Shown here piece after piece: positions 1 to 8,637 of a stretch of 64,000 nt of DNA. Position numbers and translations under genes: made by a program. How positions within the stretch are numbered: the stretch's first letter is position 1; every line of letters begins with the position of its first letter. The notes under the pieces are model-generated. The model was not told the origin of the DNA, did not search any database, and saw nothing but the letters and a program-made list of their open reading frames with translations. Source of the DNA: Shewanella yunxiaonensis (lineage in GTDB: Bacteria; Pseudomonadota; Gammaproteobacteria; Enterobacterales; Shewanellaceae); the NCBI RefSeq assembly GCF_018223345.1, contig NZ_CP073587.1:1709001-1773000 (forward strand), read 5' to 3'.

Positions 1-1245
1 TGGTTCTGCCGGTTTAACGGTTTGGATGCCAAGAAATCCAACTGGAGTATCGTAGTCCTCAGGTGATTTCAGATTCAATAGCGCAAACCAAGGCCCTTGC
101 TGCTGAGTGCGCCATTTTTCGAAGCTACTGATAGTCTTAATGTCACTCTGTGCTTTGCCGGTATCATCCGCCGCCAGATAGGGTTGGAAATCATTAAAAA
201 TTGCTTTAGGTTTTGCGTCATTCATTCCTGAGATAGTGGTAAACAACCCTAATTGATATCCTTGTTGTTTCAGCGTTTGGGTGAGTAGTGGGCTGGTGAA
301 ATTCAGATCCACTGCATCAATGTAGCTACCCTGTAATCCATACAGCAATGAAAACATACCGCTACTATATTGATTCCCGCCACTAAGATGATGGGTAAAC
401 AATTGATTCTGCTGACTATAGTGATAGAAAAATGGCATTGTCTGCTCATCTACTAAGTCGGCACGGAAGCTATCAATTGCGACTAACAAAACATTAGGAT
501 GCTGATCAATATGGCACTGTAATGGTTGTTGTGGGTAATTCAGATTACGTTCTACCTTGATATCAGGCGTATTACTGCCATCAATACCATGGCTTTCCAT
601 AAACGTTCTGGCCGTTGCTGGATAGGATATTGGATAAGTATCATCAAAGCGGGTAATTTCAGTGACATCAGCCGCGTCTGCCCAGATATGGATCAGATGA
701 CTGCTCACAAAGCAAAGCCCGATAAACATCACTAATTTATTACCCCAATTCCGGCGCTGGATACGTTCAATGCGCTTCCATAACCAGTTCGCGGCAATCA
801 ATTCCACTACCAGAATCACGATCGGAGTAACTACAAAATATGGGCCCTGTAACAACCCATTGAGATCGGCCCATGCTAAATCAAAAGCAAACGGATTGAG
901 ATGCATACCGTAGTCCTGGTAGACAACGGTATCATAAAGTAAGGTGCATAAACCGATGCTGGCAATAACCGCCGCATAACCACGCAAAATCCTGGAATAA
1001 GGCAACAATAGTGTTATTGGGAACAACAACACCAGATAAACGATAAATGCCAGAAAACTGAAGTGGCCGATGGTACTAATGGTCAAATAGCCCCACCCAA
1101 TCAAGGAGTCGGGGAAACCGGGAGACTGTAAATAACGGATCCCGACGATCATCGCCAAGATACCGTTGAAGAAAGCAAACCAGTGTCCCCAGTTGATTAA
1201 GCGGGATACCCGATCTCTTCCACGTTGTATTTTCTGCTCCACCAT
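1..1245 (-). CDS. yejM: YejM/PbgA-type inner-membrane sulfatase-fold protein (partial, C-terminus outside window)
   Basis: The gene starts at 1245 (MVEQKIQRGRDRVSRLINWG) and is open to base 1, giving 415 codons without a stop. The N-terminal third holds several hydrophobic segments, as in the DUF3413 membrane domain. After roughly residue 230 comes a periplasmic region beginning NVLLVAIDSFRADL, the start of the alkaline-phosphatase/sulfatase fold. In enteric bacteria this family (YejM/PbgA/LapC) senses periplasmic LPS and controls LpxC turnover through LapB. Members usually have about 590 residues, so about a third is missing. The order yejM-yejL with divergent yejK matches enteric and Shewanella genomes. 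The name is secure; the LPS-sensing role is carried over from E. coli. Confidence 0.9.
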   Translation of the reverse strand, partial: MVEQKIQRGRDRVSRLINWGHWFAFFNGILAMIVGIRYLQSPGFPDSLIGWGYLTISTIGHFSFLAFIVYLVLLFPITLLLPYSRILRGYAAVIASIGLCTLLYDTVVYQDYGMHLNPFAFDLAWADLNGLLQGPYFVVTPIVILVVELIAANWLWKRIERIQRRNWGNKLVMFIGLCFVSSHLIHIWADAADVTEITRFDDTYPISYPATARTFMESHGIDGSNTPDIKVERNLNYPQQPLQCHIDQHPNVLLVAIDSFRADLVDEQTMPFFYHYSQQNQLFTHHLSGGNQYSSGMFSLLYGLQGSYIDAVDLNFTSPLLTQTLKQQGYQLGLFTTISGMNDAKPKAIFNDFQPYLAADDTGKAQSDIKTISSFEKWRTQQQGPWFALLNLKSPEDYDTPVGFLGIQTVKPAEP

Positions 1246-1320
1246 TCAGCTTCCGCTTGTTTCGAGTTGCTTGTATATCTTACGTTTTTTTGAGTAAAAG
1301 ATACCAGTATTTACCGTAAG

Positions 1321-1533
1321 TTACCGTAGGGATTGTGTTAATGCCTTGGCAAATTGTTCAGCAAGTGGCTGACGGGACTCTTTGCTGACCTGAGTTGACA
1401 GCAAATGGGAAACGGCATTGCCCAACGCCATAAGGCTTAAATCTGTGGGGGCCTGATGTTTTTCCAGCACTGCCAGCAGTTCGGCAATTAGGGTTTCAAC
1501 TTCGGCATTGCTGTATTTGGATTGAATAGGCAT
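1321..1533 (-). CDS. yejL: YejL family protein (DUF1414)
   Basis: This 70-residue protein begins MPIQSKYSNAEVETLIAEL and contains the family's KHQAPTDLSLMALGN segment, which aligns along its whole length with E. coli YejL. The frame is open 19 codons further upstream, but the internal ATG at 1533 matches the family start, so I chose it. It is small, soluble and mostly helical, and its function is unknown. It lies just upstream of yejM on the same strand and is divergent from yejK, the usual arrangement. Confidence 0.9.
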   Translation of the reverse strand: MPIQSKYSNAEVETLIAELLAVLEKHQAPTDLSLMALGNAVSHLLSTQVSKESRQPLAEQFAKALTQSLR

Positions 1534-1611
1534 ATTAAAAAATGTTTCACTCAAGGATAGAATAGCGGCATATAATACCGGATTTACCACAGAGTAGCAC
1601 TACGAAGCCCC

Positions 1612-2640
1612 ATGAGTATTCACGTCGAACAAGCCATTATTCACGCTATCACCCAGAATAAAGAAGGCCAGTTAAGCTGCCGATTACGGCCTCAGCCCTT
1701 GTTAAACGGTACTGCAGTAGAAGCCATGGTGGATGAGTTGCACCAGACTTACTCATCAAAAGCCGGCAAGGGATTTGGTTTTTTCGGCGTTAATGGCGAT
1801 GACGGCGAGGCGAATCCCGCATTCAAGGATGCCTTGCAGTCTTATCTGAGCAATGAGTTGGGCTTTGTCGAATTCTCGGCATCTGCTGGTAAGTTACTGC
1901 AAGAAGAGTTATCTAAATATGACTTCAGTCAAGGCGGTTTTCTATTATTGGCGCTGTATCAGCACATGGCGACTGATTATCTGTTTGTGGCGTTGCTAAA
2001 TGCTAAATCGTCGATGACCGTGCTGGATGATATGGAACTTACGCAAAATGACCATCTGGATCTGGCGAATTTGCAGTTGGCTGCCCGTATTGATTTAACT
2101 GAATGGCAGCGCGATAGTGAGTCCCGCAAATATATCTCATTTGTTCGCGGTCGCGCCGGCCGTAAAGTTGCGGATTTCTTCCTGGATTTTATGGGATGTG
2201 TTGAGGGGATAAATGCCAAGCAGCAAAGCAAGCAATTGATGCAGGCAGTAGAAGATTATGTTGCTGAAGGTGATTTGACCAAGGATGAACGTCAGGAATG
2301 TCGCAATCGGGTCTTTGAATATTGTCAGGAACAGGTGGAAACCGGCATTGATGTGCAACTGAAAGATCTGGCAGACGAATTGGCCGAATCCGGGATGGAG
2401 TCGTTCTATGACTTTGCCGTGCAAGGCGAATATGAGCTGGAAGAGAATTTCCCGGCAGATAAGTCAACGTTGCGTCAACTGAAGAAGTTTTCCGGGACTG
2501 GCGGTGGGGTATCATTGAGTTTTGATAGCACCCATCTCGGTGAGCGAGTGATATACGATCCGGTATCTGACACCATTTTGATAAAAGGTGTGCCAGCAAA
2601 CTTGAAAGATCAGCTCGACCGTCGTTTGAAAAGTAATTAA
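1612..2640 (+). CDS. yejK: Nucleoid-associated protein YejK/NdpA
   Basis: The 342-residue product begins [19 protein letters not shown] and resembles E. coli YejK (335 residues) throughout, including the [16 protein letters not shown] region. YejK binds double-stranded DNA in the nucleoid and has been reported to affect topoisomerases. No signal peptide or membrane segment is visible. It is transcribed alone, divergently from yejL across a short intergenic gap of under 80 bp, and is followed by a clear intrinsic terminator. Confidence 0.92.
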   Translation: MSIHVEQAIIHAITQNKEGQLSCRLRPQPLLNGTAVEAMVDELHQTYSSKAGKGFGFFGVNGDDGEANPAFKDALQSYLSNELGFVEFSASAGKLLQEELSKYDFSQGGFLLLALYQHMATDYLFVALLNAKSSMTVLDDMELTQNDHLDLANLQLAARIDLTEWQRDSESRKYISFVRGRAGRKVADFFLDFMGCVEGINAKQQSKQLMQAVEDYVAEGDLTKDERQECRNRVFEYCQEQVETGIDVQLKDLADELAESGMESFYDFAVQGEYELEENFPADKSTLRQLKKFSGTGGGVSLSFDSTHLGERVIYDPVSDTILIKGVPANLKDQLDRRLKSN

Positions 2641-2647
2641 CAGACTG

Positions 2648-2680
2648 AAAAATAAAGCGCTGTGAAGGCGCTTTATTTTT
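2648..2680 (+). terminator. Rho-independent terminator after yejK
   Basis: A stem AATAAAGCGC / GCGCTTTATT with a 7-base loop is followed by a T-rich tail, 8 bases after the yejK stop codon. Confidence 0.85.
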
Positions 2681-3164
2681 ACCTAGTGGGCGGCAACTTA
2701 ATGGCCGCAATTAAACGGCAAGCGATCACCCATGTGTTTTCGATAATATGATCTCCACCCAATCGCTGGATGTCGTTGGCCGATGGCTGTCATGCACGTT
2801 GGTTCATGCAAGTTTTGATGGTCAGATGACATGTGAATTGACTTGCAAGGTGTTCATCATCACTGTCATTTACGCGCCGATGATGTGAACAGACTTGCGT
2901 GTTAATATTGGTGCCTTTTTGAGTCAGTCGGCTGTTTAGTTCGCTAGCTAACCAATTGTGTAAGCATATAAAGGGTTTCATCGGGTACCGAGATACGTTA
3001 ATAATGGTCATCGATGAAATAGACGTAATAACGGCTGATAAATTCAGCGGCTGTTGGCTTAAAACATCGAGAAACATGTGGGCAAGGCAGACGCTAGCGT
3101 TGCGGTCTGCCGCGACTATATTCTTTAAAATCAGGGTGGACTGTATTTCTGCTCGGGAGAATCA
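2681..3164. other. 484-bp intergenic stretch, no gene recognised
   Basis: The stretch between the yejK terminator and the PTPS-like gene has one open frame of 95 codons on the minus strand (2790-3077). It has no convincing ribosome-binding site and no family resemblance I can see. The direct upstream sequence of the next gene carries a good Shine-Dalgarno (GGGAG) but no strong promoter match. It may hold a decayed gene. Confidence 0.5.
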
Positions 3165-4049
3165 ATGCAACTCTTTGTAAAAGATTTAACGGTGATCGAT
3201 TTTTCTTATCTATGTCCTTTGCGTGGCATGGTCGGAGAAAGTTGGATCGTCGATGTTTTGCTGGAAGGCGTGCTAGATCAGCAAAATATGGTACTCGATT
3301 TCGGCAAGGTAAAACGCACAATTAAACAAGTGATTGATCAAGTAGCAGATCACCGGCTGCTCATTCCTACTGCTTGCGGTGATTTACGTTGGCAGCAACA
3401 GAATGATACCGTTTGGATCGATTTTGCCAGTCGTAAAGGGACTATTCATCTGGGATGTCCTGCGGAAGCGTTCGCGTTGGTCCCAAATGAACTGATTGAC
3501 TTTGATAGTGTGAATGATTTTCTTATCAATGCATTACGTGATGTACTGCCAGAAAACGTCGATAACATCAGCCTCACATTACGTAGCGAATTGCTTGACG
3601 GCCCATTTTATCATTACAGCCATGGCTTAAAAAAACACGACGGTAATTGTCAGCGTATTGCCCATGGGCATCGCAGCCCGGTAAAGGTATTTGAAGATGG
3701 TGTTGCTGCACCAGAATGGGATCGGTACTGGGCTGAGCGTTGGAAAGATGTGTATCTCGGCAGCGAGTCCGATATGGTGCCGATTGAACAATTGACTATG
3801 TCTCCGCAGTGTCGTGTGACTGATGATTCCCATTATGGATTTTGTTACACCGCACCTCAGGGAGAGTTTCAACTGGCGATGCCGAAGGGCTGTTGTGATC
3901 TGATCCCGCATGACACTACCATAGAGCTGCTAGCACAATTTATGGCTGATACGCTTTCGGCAAAAATGCCTGGTCGGCAGTACCGTGTCATGGCATTTGA
4001 AGGTATCGGTAAAGGTGCTATCGCGGTCGCGGGAACTGAAAAACATTAA
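3165..4049 (+). CDS. Two-domain 6-pyruvoyl-tetrahydropterin synthase / QueD-like protein
   Basis: At 294 residues this is more than twice the size of ordinary QueD. The first half (about 1-135) has the MVLDFGKVK and DHR pieces that normally follow the zinc site, but none of the zinc histidines in front of them. The second half has zinc-site sequence, HYSHGL at about 151-155 and then NCQRIAHGH (Cys162, His167, His169), as in the QueD pattern of one His followed by C...HGH. QueD makes 6-carboxy-tetrahydropterin for queuosine and other deazapurines. Whether this fusion does so is unproven. GGGAG precedes the ATG at suitable spacing. The M23 gene follows after 8 bp, so the two are probably cotranscribed. 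Confidence 0.75.
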   Translation: MQLFVKDLTVIDFSYLCPLRGMVGESWIVDVLLEGVLDQQNMVLDFGKVKRTIKQVIDQVADHRLLIPTACGDLRWQQQNDTVWIDFASRKGTIHLGCPAEAFALVPNELIDFDSVNDFLINALRDVLPENVDNISLTLRSELLDGPFYHYSHGLKKHDGNCQRIAHGHRSPVKVFEDGVAAPEWDRYWAERWKDVYLGSESDMVPIEQLTMSPQCRVTDDSHYGFCYTAPQGEFQLAMPKGCCDLIPHDTTIELLAQFMADTLSAKMPGRQYRVMAFEGIGKGAIAVAGTEKH

Positions 4050-4057
4050 AAGACAGT

Positions 4058-4936
4058 ATGGGGTTTCGAGTGCAGGTTTTATCAACAATACGTCGCGGCT
4101 TAGTTAGCGCAATCATACTAAGTCTGCCGGTTCTGGCTCAGGCTCAAAACATCTCACAGCCTGCTATCAAATTGATAGGAAAAATGGAGCAGGGGGCACT
4201 GCTCCGGGGATCGGTAACGCCTGGTAGTCAACTGATGCTGGATGGTCGTGCGATTCAGGTGAGTGCTGAGGGAAATTTTGCCTTTGGCTTTGAACGAGAA
4301 TCGCCGCTCAATCATACGCTGAGCGTCACGTATCCAGATGGCCATGTTGCGACCCAGCAGCTCAATATCGCTGAGAGACAATACCGTATCTCCTCAGTGA
4401 ATGGGATCAGCAAGAAAATTATGGAGCCAGATCCCAAAGATGTGGCTCGTGCGGCTGAAGATAGCAAGATGGTCAAGGCGGCGAGGGCAAGGACTTCAGA
4501 GGAAAGTGGCTTTGCTTCCGATTTTATCTGGCCGCTTACGGGCAGAATTTCGGGTGTGTATGGCAGTCAGCGAATTTATAATGGTAAGGCAGGTAACCCG
4601 CATTATGGGGTTGATATTGCAGCAAAAACAGGCACAGTTGTCGTTGCTCCGGCTGCTGGCGTGGTATCGCTAGCAGTACCTGATATGTTTTACTCTGGGG
4701 GTACCATGATTATCGATCATGGCTATGGTGTCAGTTCTACCTTTTTACATTTAAGTAAACTTTACTTGAAACCCGGTACTCGCGTGAAGCAGGGCCAGCC
4801 TGTCGCAGAAGTCGGTGCTACAGGGCGTGCCAACGGCCCTCATCTTGACTGGCGAATTAACTGGTACCAAATGCGTTTAGATGCTGCCACGGTAGTGCCA
4901 GCGATGAAGGATGCATTGAAAACCGCGCAAAACTGA
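4058..4936 (+). CDS. M23 family metalloendopeptidase-like protein, periplasmic
   Basis: The 292-residue product begins with a signal peptide (hydrophobic run IILSLPVLAQAQ, likely cleaved near residue 29). The C-terminal half is an M23/LytM domain: HYGVDIA supplies the HxxxD zinc motif, followed by TFLHLS and GPHLDWRINW. In classical M23 enzymes the last motif is HxH; here its second histidine is aspartate. This variant occurs in a recognised M23 subgroup, and its effect on zinc binding is uncertain. The family cleaves peptidoglycan cross-links or, when degenerate, activates amidases. It lies 8 bp after the PTPS-like gene. Confidence 0.85.
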   Translation: MGFRVQVLSTIRRGLVSAIILSLPVLAQAQNISQPAIKLIGKMEQGALLRGSVTPGSQLMLDGRAIQVSAEGNFAFGFERESPLNHTLSVTYPDGHVATQQLNIAERQYRISSVNGISKKIMEPDPKDVARAAEDSKMVKAARARTSEESGFASDFIWPLTGRISGVYGSQRIYNGKAGNPHYGVDIAAKTGTVVVAPAAGVVSLAVPDMFYSGGTMIIDHGYGVSSTFLHLSKLYLKPGTRVKQGQPVAEVGATGRANGPHLDWRINWYQMRLDAATVVPAMKDALKTAQN

Positions 4937-4975
4937 AAGACTTCATCCACTGAACATTTAAGTCTCTTGATGAAA

Positions 4976-5011
4976 AAGGCCCATTGCGATTTAACCGTCA
5001 CTGTGGGCCTT
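4976..5011 (-). terminator. Terminator for sqr
   Basis: An inverted repeat AAGGCCCA / TGGGCCTT is followed, read on the minus strand, by TTTTTC. It lies just beyond the sqr stop codon, in the gap between two convergent genes, and may also stop transcripts from the plus strand. Confidence 0.75.
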
Positions 5012-5022
5012 AGGTGCTTCAA

Positions 5023-6303
5023 TCAGTCTTCGTGCTTATCGGTGCGGTGAATACCAACGGCACCTAACACATATTTCTCATAAATCGGTTCGCTAGTACC
5101 TCGGCGTACTTTGTACATAAAGTACTTCTCAAAAGCGATTTTGGCCAGGTGTACCCATTTACCCATAGAGGTCCAGTTGGCGTTTCGCGGTGGGTTTTGC
5201 GGCAGTGCGACGAATGCGGCACCTTTGTCTCCCATGTCTGCCAGGCAGATAGCATTCAGCGTTGGAATGGTGGAGGGCTCTTCGCCTTTAATGGCCGACA
5301 ACATGTTATCGACAATGGCTGTTGTCATGGATTCAATCATAAAGCCAGTTTTTGGGACGCCAACAGGGACAGGGGTTGACTCCATCGGAGGCAATGCCAC
5401 GCAAACGCCAGCAGCATAGATTTCAGGGTAGGCCACAGAACGTTGGAATTTATCAGTTAACACAAACCCTTTGTCGTTACATAGTTTAGGTACCGCCGCA
5501 ATGGCTGGGCTACCTTTAAACGGTGGCAACATCATGGACATTTTAAAGGGTAGTTCGTGAGTAAATTCCACTTCCCCTTTGCGGTTCAATTCTTCAACAT
5601 GCATCAGACCATCTTCAACACTGACGGTTTTAGCATTACAAATCCACTTAATGTCACGTTTGCGGCATTCATGTTCCATTAAGCCCTTGGAGTCACCAAC
5701 CCCGCCAAGCCCCATGTGACCAATGTAAGGTTCACTGGTGACGAACAGCAGCGGTACTTTTTGTCGGATTTTGGCCGCGCGCAGAGCACTGTCTAACGAG
5801 AACAGGTACTCATAGGCCGGGCCAAAACAACTGGCCCCCTGAAAAGCACCGACGATTACCTGTCCAGGTTCTTGCTGTAATTTTTGGTAGGCATCAAAGG
5901 CTTTTTCAGCATGTTCAGCAGTACAGATTGATTGAGTAAATTTATGCGGACCGCTGCCGGGAATGGCATCAAAGTTCAGTTTAGGACCCGTACATATCAC
6001 CAGGTAATCGTAGGATTGCTGAGAACCATCGCCCAAGGTTAGCTGTTTATTCTCAGGATCAATTTCAGACACTCCGGCGGCTGAAAAGGCGATTTTGCGC
6101 TTGCCGAGATAAGTCTCCAAAGGCAGGCAAATATCCTTGGTTTTACGTTCACCCAGCGCAACCCATGGATTCGATGGTACAAATTGAAAATCTGGTCTTT
6201 CATTGATCACCATCACTTCACTATTGGCAGGGAGCCGCTGTTTAAGTTCAAACGCTGCCGATACGCCCCCGAGCCCGGCACCAATTACCACGACTTTGGT
6301 CAT
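5023..6303 (-). CDS. sqr: Sulfide:quinone oxidoreductase
   Basis: This 426-residue flavoprotein starts with the FAD-binding VVVIGAGLGGVSAAFEL. It retains all three redox cysteines of the Acidithiobacillus-type enzyme: Cys127 in QSICTAEHAE, Cys159 in GASCFGPAYEY and Cys353 in NAICLADMGD. The C-terminal WVHLAKIAFEKYF segment is the membrane-facing amphipathic part of the family. The enzyme oxidises sulfide and passes electrons to the quinone pool at the cytoplasmic membrane. AGAGAGGA precedes the ATG. It is monocistronic, with a terminator downstream and inverted repeats upstream that could be operators. An NADH dehydrogenase is unlikely given the three cysteines. Confidence 0.9.
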   Translation of the reverse strand: MTKVVVIGAGLGGVSAAFELKQRLPANSEVMVINERPDFQFVPSNPWVALGERKTKDICLPLETYLGKRKIAFSAAGVSEIDPENKQLTLGDGSQQSYDYLVICTGPKLNFDAIPGSGPHKFTQSICTAEHAEKAFDAYQKLQQEPGQVIVGAFQGASCFGPAYEYLFSLDSALRAAKIRQKVPLLFVTSEPYIGHMGLGGVGDSKGLMEHECRKRDIKWICNAKTVSVEDGLMHVEELNRKGEVEFTHELPFKMSMMLPPFKGSPAIAAVPKLCNDKGFVLTDKFQRSVAYPEIYAAGVCVALPPMESTPVPVGVPKTGFMIESMTTAIVDNMLSAIKGEEPSTIPTLNAICLADMGDKGAAFVALPQNPPRNANWTSMGKWVHLAKIAFEKYFMYKVRRGTSEPIYEKYVLGAVGIHRTDKHED

Positions 6304-6355
6304 TATTATCCTCTCTTTTTTATTGCCCTGAGGGTATAGCGACAGGGCTGGATGA

Positions 6356-6387
6356 CTTATCCATAAGATAAATCTAATGGATTAGAT
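6356..6387 (-). promoter_or_regulatory. Tandem inverted repeats upstream of sqr, candidate operator
   Basis: Two perfect inverted repeats lie side by side: CTTAT-CC-ATAAG (6356-6367) and ATCTAAT-GG-ATTAGAT (6372-6387). Their centres are 18 bp apart, about two helix turns, and they lie 53-84 bp before the sqr start. A further inverted repeat, GCCCTG/CAGGGC (6325-6348), sits in the leader. The layout suggests a dimeric repressor or activator site, for example of the ArsR-type sulfide regulators. No regulator gene is visible next door. Confidence 0.45.
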
Positions 6388-6569
6388 ACAGATTAGCGGA
6401 TGGATGACGCTATGCAAGTCATTTTGTTAGTTTGTTGTACTAAAGTCGTAGGCTGAATGGGAGAAATGCGTCTTTGAATGCCAGCATCGGCGGGACTATT
6501 CGCTGGCACTGCATTGGAAAGGTGAATACTGGTAATTAGCAATGTGCTTGGTATCGAGCTGGGAGCAGA

Positions 6570-7148
6570 TCAGTCGATATCTGCTTTTTCGCTGTTAATG
6601 ATCGTTTCAATGCTGTGTGGATGCACCTTGACACATAGATGCTTGAACTTAAAGGCAATAGTTGGATTCGCTAGCCGTTCATCTGCCCCGGCAGGACTGC
6701 TGAATTTTATCGAAATTTGCGGATTCTTATTGAGTGACGTTTCTAGGTTCGGTACTGTCGCGAACAGTACCTGTTGTAATGCTTCGCAGGTTTCGGCGTG
6801 ACAAGGCAACACCAGCTCTATGTGTTCCCAGCCTTGATTACGATCATTTGTCTCTTTGGGATAGGGCAGTTCCAGGTAGGGAATTTGATAATGACCTATC
6901 GACATTGGCTGTTGCAGACGGATGAGCAGGATAGGACGGCCATTAATCTGCTTATCTGATATCAAGGTGCCATGTTGGAGAAAATGGTCCCGCAATTCAT
7001 CAGCCAAAGCTACTGAGTTGACCCGTAACGCGAGGTGATCACATTCATGCAAAACATTAAGCCCCAGTTGCTTGACGAAGCTCAGAATGTCACGGGAAAA
7101 GTCCGAATATGACGCCATTAGTGTCTTATAGTCGATGACCTTGTCCAT
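6570..7148 (-). CDS. yecM: YecM family VOC-fold protein
   Basis: The 192-residue product matches E. coli YecM at several landmarks: ADELRDHF, INGRPILLIRL, GWEHIELVLP and SSPAGADERLANPT. These define a vicinal-oxygen-chelate fold with putative metal ligands. Its substrate is unknown. I chose the ATG at 7148, which overlaps the stop of the upstream L,D-transpeptidase gene by one base (TAATG), a sign of translational coupling. A TTG three codons upstream is also in frame. It is the last gene of a two-gene unit. Confidence 0.85.
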   Translation of the reverse strand: MDKVIDYKTLMASYSDFSRDILSFVKQLGLNVLHECDHLALRVNSVALADELRDHFLQHGTLISDKQINGRPILLIRLQQPMSIGHYQIPYLELPYPKETNDRNQGWEHIELVLPCHAETCEALQQVLFATVPNLETSLNKNPQISIKFSSPAGADERLANPTIAFKFKHLCVKVHPHSIETIINSEKADID

Positions 7149-7642
7149 TATGGCCAAATCTCGATCGGTGTTCCTGGTTCAACTAACTTCCAGATCTCAT
7201 CCATGTCTTTGTTAGTAACCGCAATACAACCGTTGGTCCAGTTATACTGCTGCGCTTCTTCGGGCGTTAAATCGGTATGCGGATTCTGGCCATGGATCAT
7301 GATCTGGCCTCCGGGATTTATGCCGAGTGCTTTGGCGCGGAACAGATCTTCATCGTTAGGATAAGAGATATGGATAGCGCGGTAGTAACTACTGTTCGGC
7401 TTTTTGTAATCGAGAATATAACGGCCCTCGGGGGTACGCTGATCGCCTTCTTTTAGCTTATGTCCCCGTGGCATATCACCCATGGCAATATGGTATTCGT
7501 GAAGGATTTTTCCATGACTCATCAACCGTAGTTGTGATAATGATTTTTTGACAACGACCAGGTCGACCTGTGGTTGGGCTAACAACGAGAAACTACAGAA
7601 ACTGAGTGCTGCAATTAACAGCAATTGAATGCGCTTTACCAT
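7148..7642 (-). CDS. YafK/YkuD-type L,D-transpeptidase, exported
   Basis: This 164-residue protein has an N-terminal signal peptide (LLLIAALSFCSFSLLAQ). A YkuD catalytic domain follows: IMIHGQN around residue 115 and NWTNGCIAVTN around 134, containing the catalytic cysteine of the (S/T)xGC motif. L,D-transpeptidases make 3-3 cross-links in peptidoglycan or attach or release lipoproteins; members close to YafK/DpaA can instead act as amidases. Which reaction applies here cannot be told from sequence. It is coupled to yecM downstream and divergent from the K+ channel gene. Confidence 0.85.
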   Translation of the reverse strand: MVKRIQLLLIAALSFCSFSLLAQPQVDLVVVKKSLSQLRLMSHGKILHEYHIAMGDMPRGHKLKEGDQRTPEGRYILDYKKPNSSYYRAIHISYPNDEDLFRAKALGINPGGQIMIHGQNPHTDLTPEEAQQYNWTNGCIAVTNKDMDEIWKLVEPGTPIEIWP

Positions 7643-7776
7643 GGATTAATTGTTATTTTTAACGGCTTCGAACTAATGTTCGCATCATAACCGAAAACTC
7701 GGTAACTATTGAAGCACTGGCTGAAGAATGTATGATCCGCTGGCGTGTGTTGGACGATAACCTAGGGAGTTTGTGG

Positions 7777-8637
7777 ATGACTCAGGAACATCAGGATAGT
7801 ACTTCTCCATTACGACTAAAGCTGCGTACTATCATTTTTGGCACAGATACCCCGGCTGGCAGGGCATTTGATATTGCACTGATTGTCTGCATTATCCTTA
7901 GCGTTGCGTTGGTGTTTTTGGATACTGTGCAGCCAGTCCATCGGCAATACGGACAAATCATTCTTGGATTTGAATGGTTTTTTACCATAGTGTTTACCAT
8001 TGAATATGGTGTTCGACTCTACAGCTCCGCTAACCCTCTGAAATATGCCTACAGTTTTTATGGGCTGGTGGATCTGCTCAGTGTCTTACCCAGTTATTTA
8101 GCGTTGTTCGTGCCCGGCGCCAATTTAACGCTGGTTATCCGTGTGTTGCGGCTATTCCGTATATTTCGAGTGCTGAAGCTGTTGCGTTATCTCAGCGAAG
8201 GCAACATGTTGTTGCGGGCAATGATGCAGTCTAGTCGCAAGGTATTCATTTTTTTCTTTTCTGTTAGCCTGATTATTATGGTACTCAGCGCAGTGATGTA
8301 TGTTGTTGAGGGCCCTGCTAACGGCTTTAGCTCCATTCCTAAATCGGTGTACTGGACCATCGTGACAATAACCACTGTGGGTTATGGCGATATCACGCCA
8401 AAAACTCCACTTGGTCAGGCCATCGCCGCTTTTACCATGTTACTGGGTTACTCAATTATTGCGATTCCCACAGGCATTTTAACTGCCGAAATCGGCCAGG
8501 AAATAGGGCGGGTACGCGACTTACGCCGTTGTGCTAACTGCTTGAAAACTGGTCATGATCATTATGCTAATTATTGCAGCCATTGCGGAAGTGAACTGGA
8601 AGCTTCCACGGTCGTAAAAAAGGATTCTCGTGAGTAA
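7777..8637 (+). CDS. Voltage-gated-type potassium channel with C-terminal zinc ribbon
   Basis: The product has 286 residues from the ATG at 7777, which has GGGAG at good spacing; an upstream start at 7732 is open but less likely. Six membrane segments are visible, including an arginine-rich fourth segment (IRVLRLFRIFRVLKLLRYL) like a voltage sensor. The selectivity filter TTVGYGD lies at about 199-205. After the last helix the cytosolic tail holds two CxxC pairs, CANC (252-255) and CSHC (267-270), a zinc-ribbon-like knuckle. The family conducts K+ across the inner membrane. The MATE gene begins inside its last codons. Confidence 0.9.
   Translation: MTQEHQDSTSPLRLKLRTIIFGTDTPAGRAFDIALIVCIILSVALVFLDTVQPVHRQYGQIILGFEWFFTIVFTIEYGVRLYSSANPLKYAYSFYGLVDLLSVLPSYLALFVPGANLTLVIRVLRLFRIFRVLKLLRYLSEGNMLLRAMMQSSRKVFIFFFSVSLIIMVLSAVMYVVEGPANGFSSIPKSVYWTIVTITTVGYGDITPKTPLGQAIAAFTMLLGYSIIAIPTGILTAEIGQEIGRVRDLRRCANCLKTGHDHYANYCSHCGSELEASTVVKKDSRE

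Noticed and set aside
2790..3077. 95-codon minus-strand frame in the gap after yejK
   Set aside because: It has no ribosome site or recognisable family. Its low-complexity composition does not look like a conserved protein, so it is only noted in the intergenic entry.
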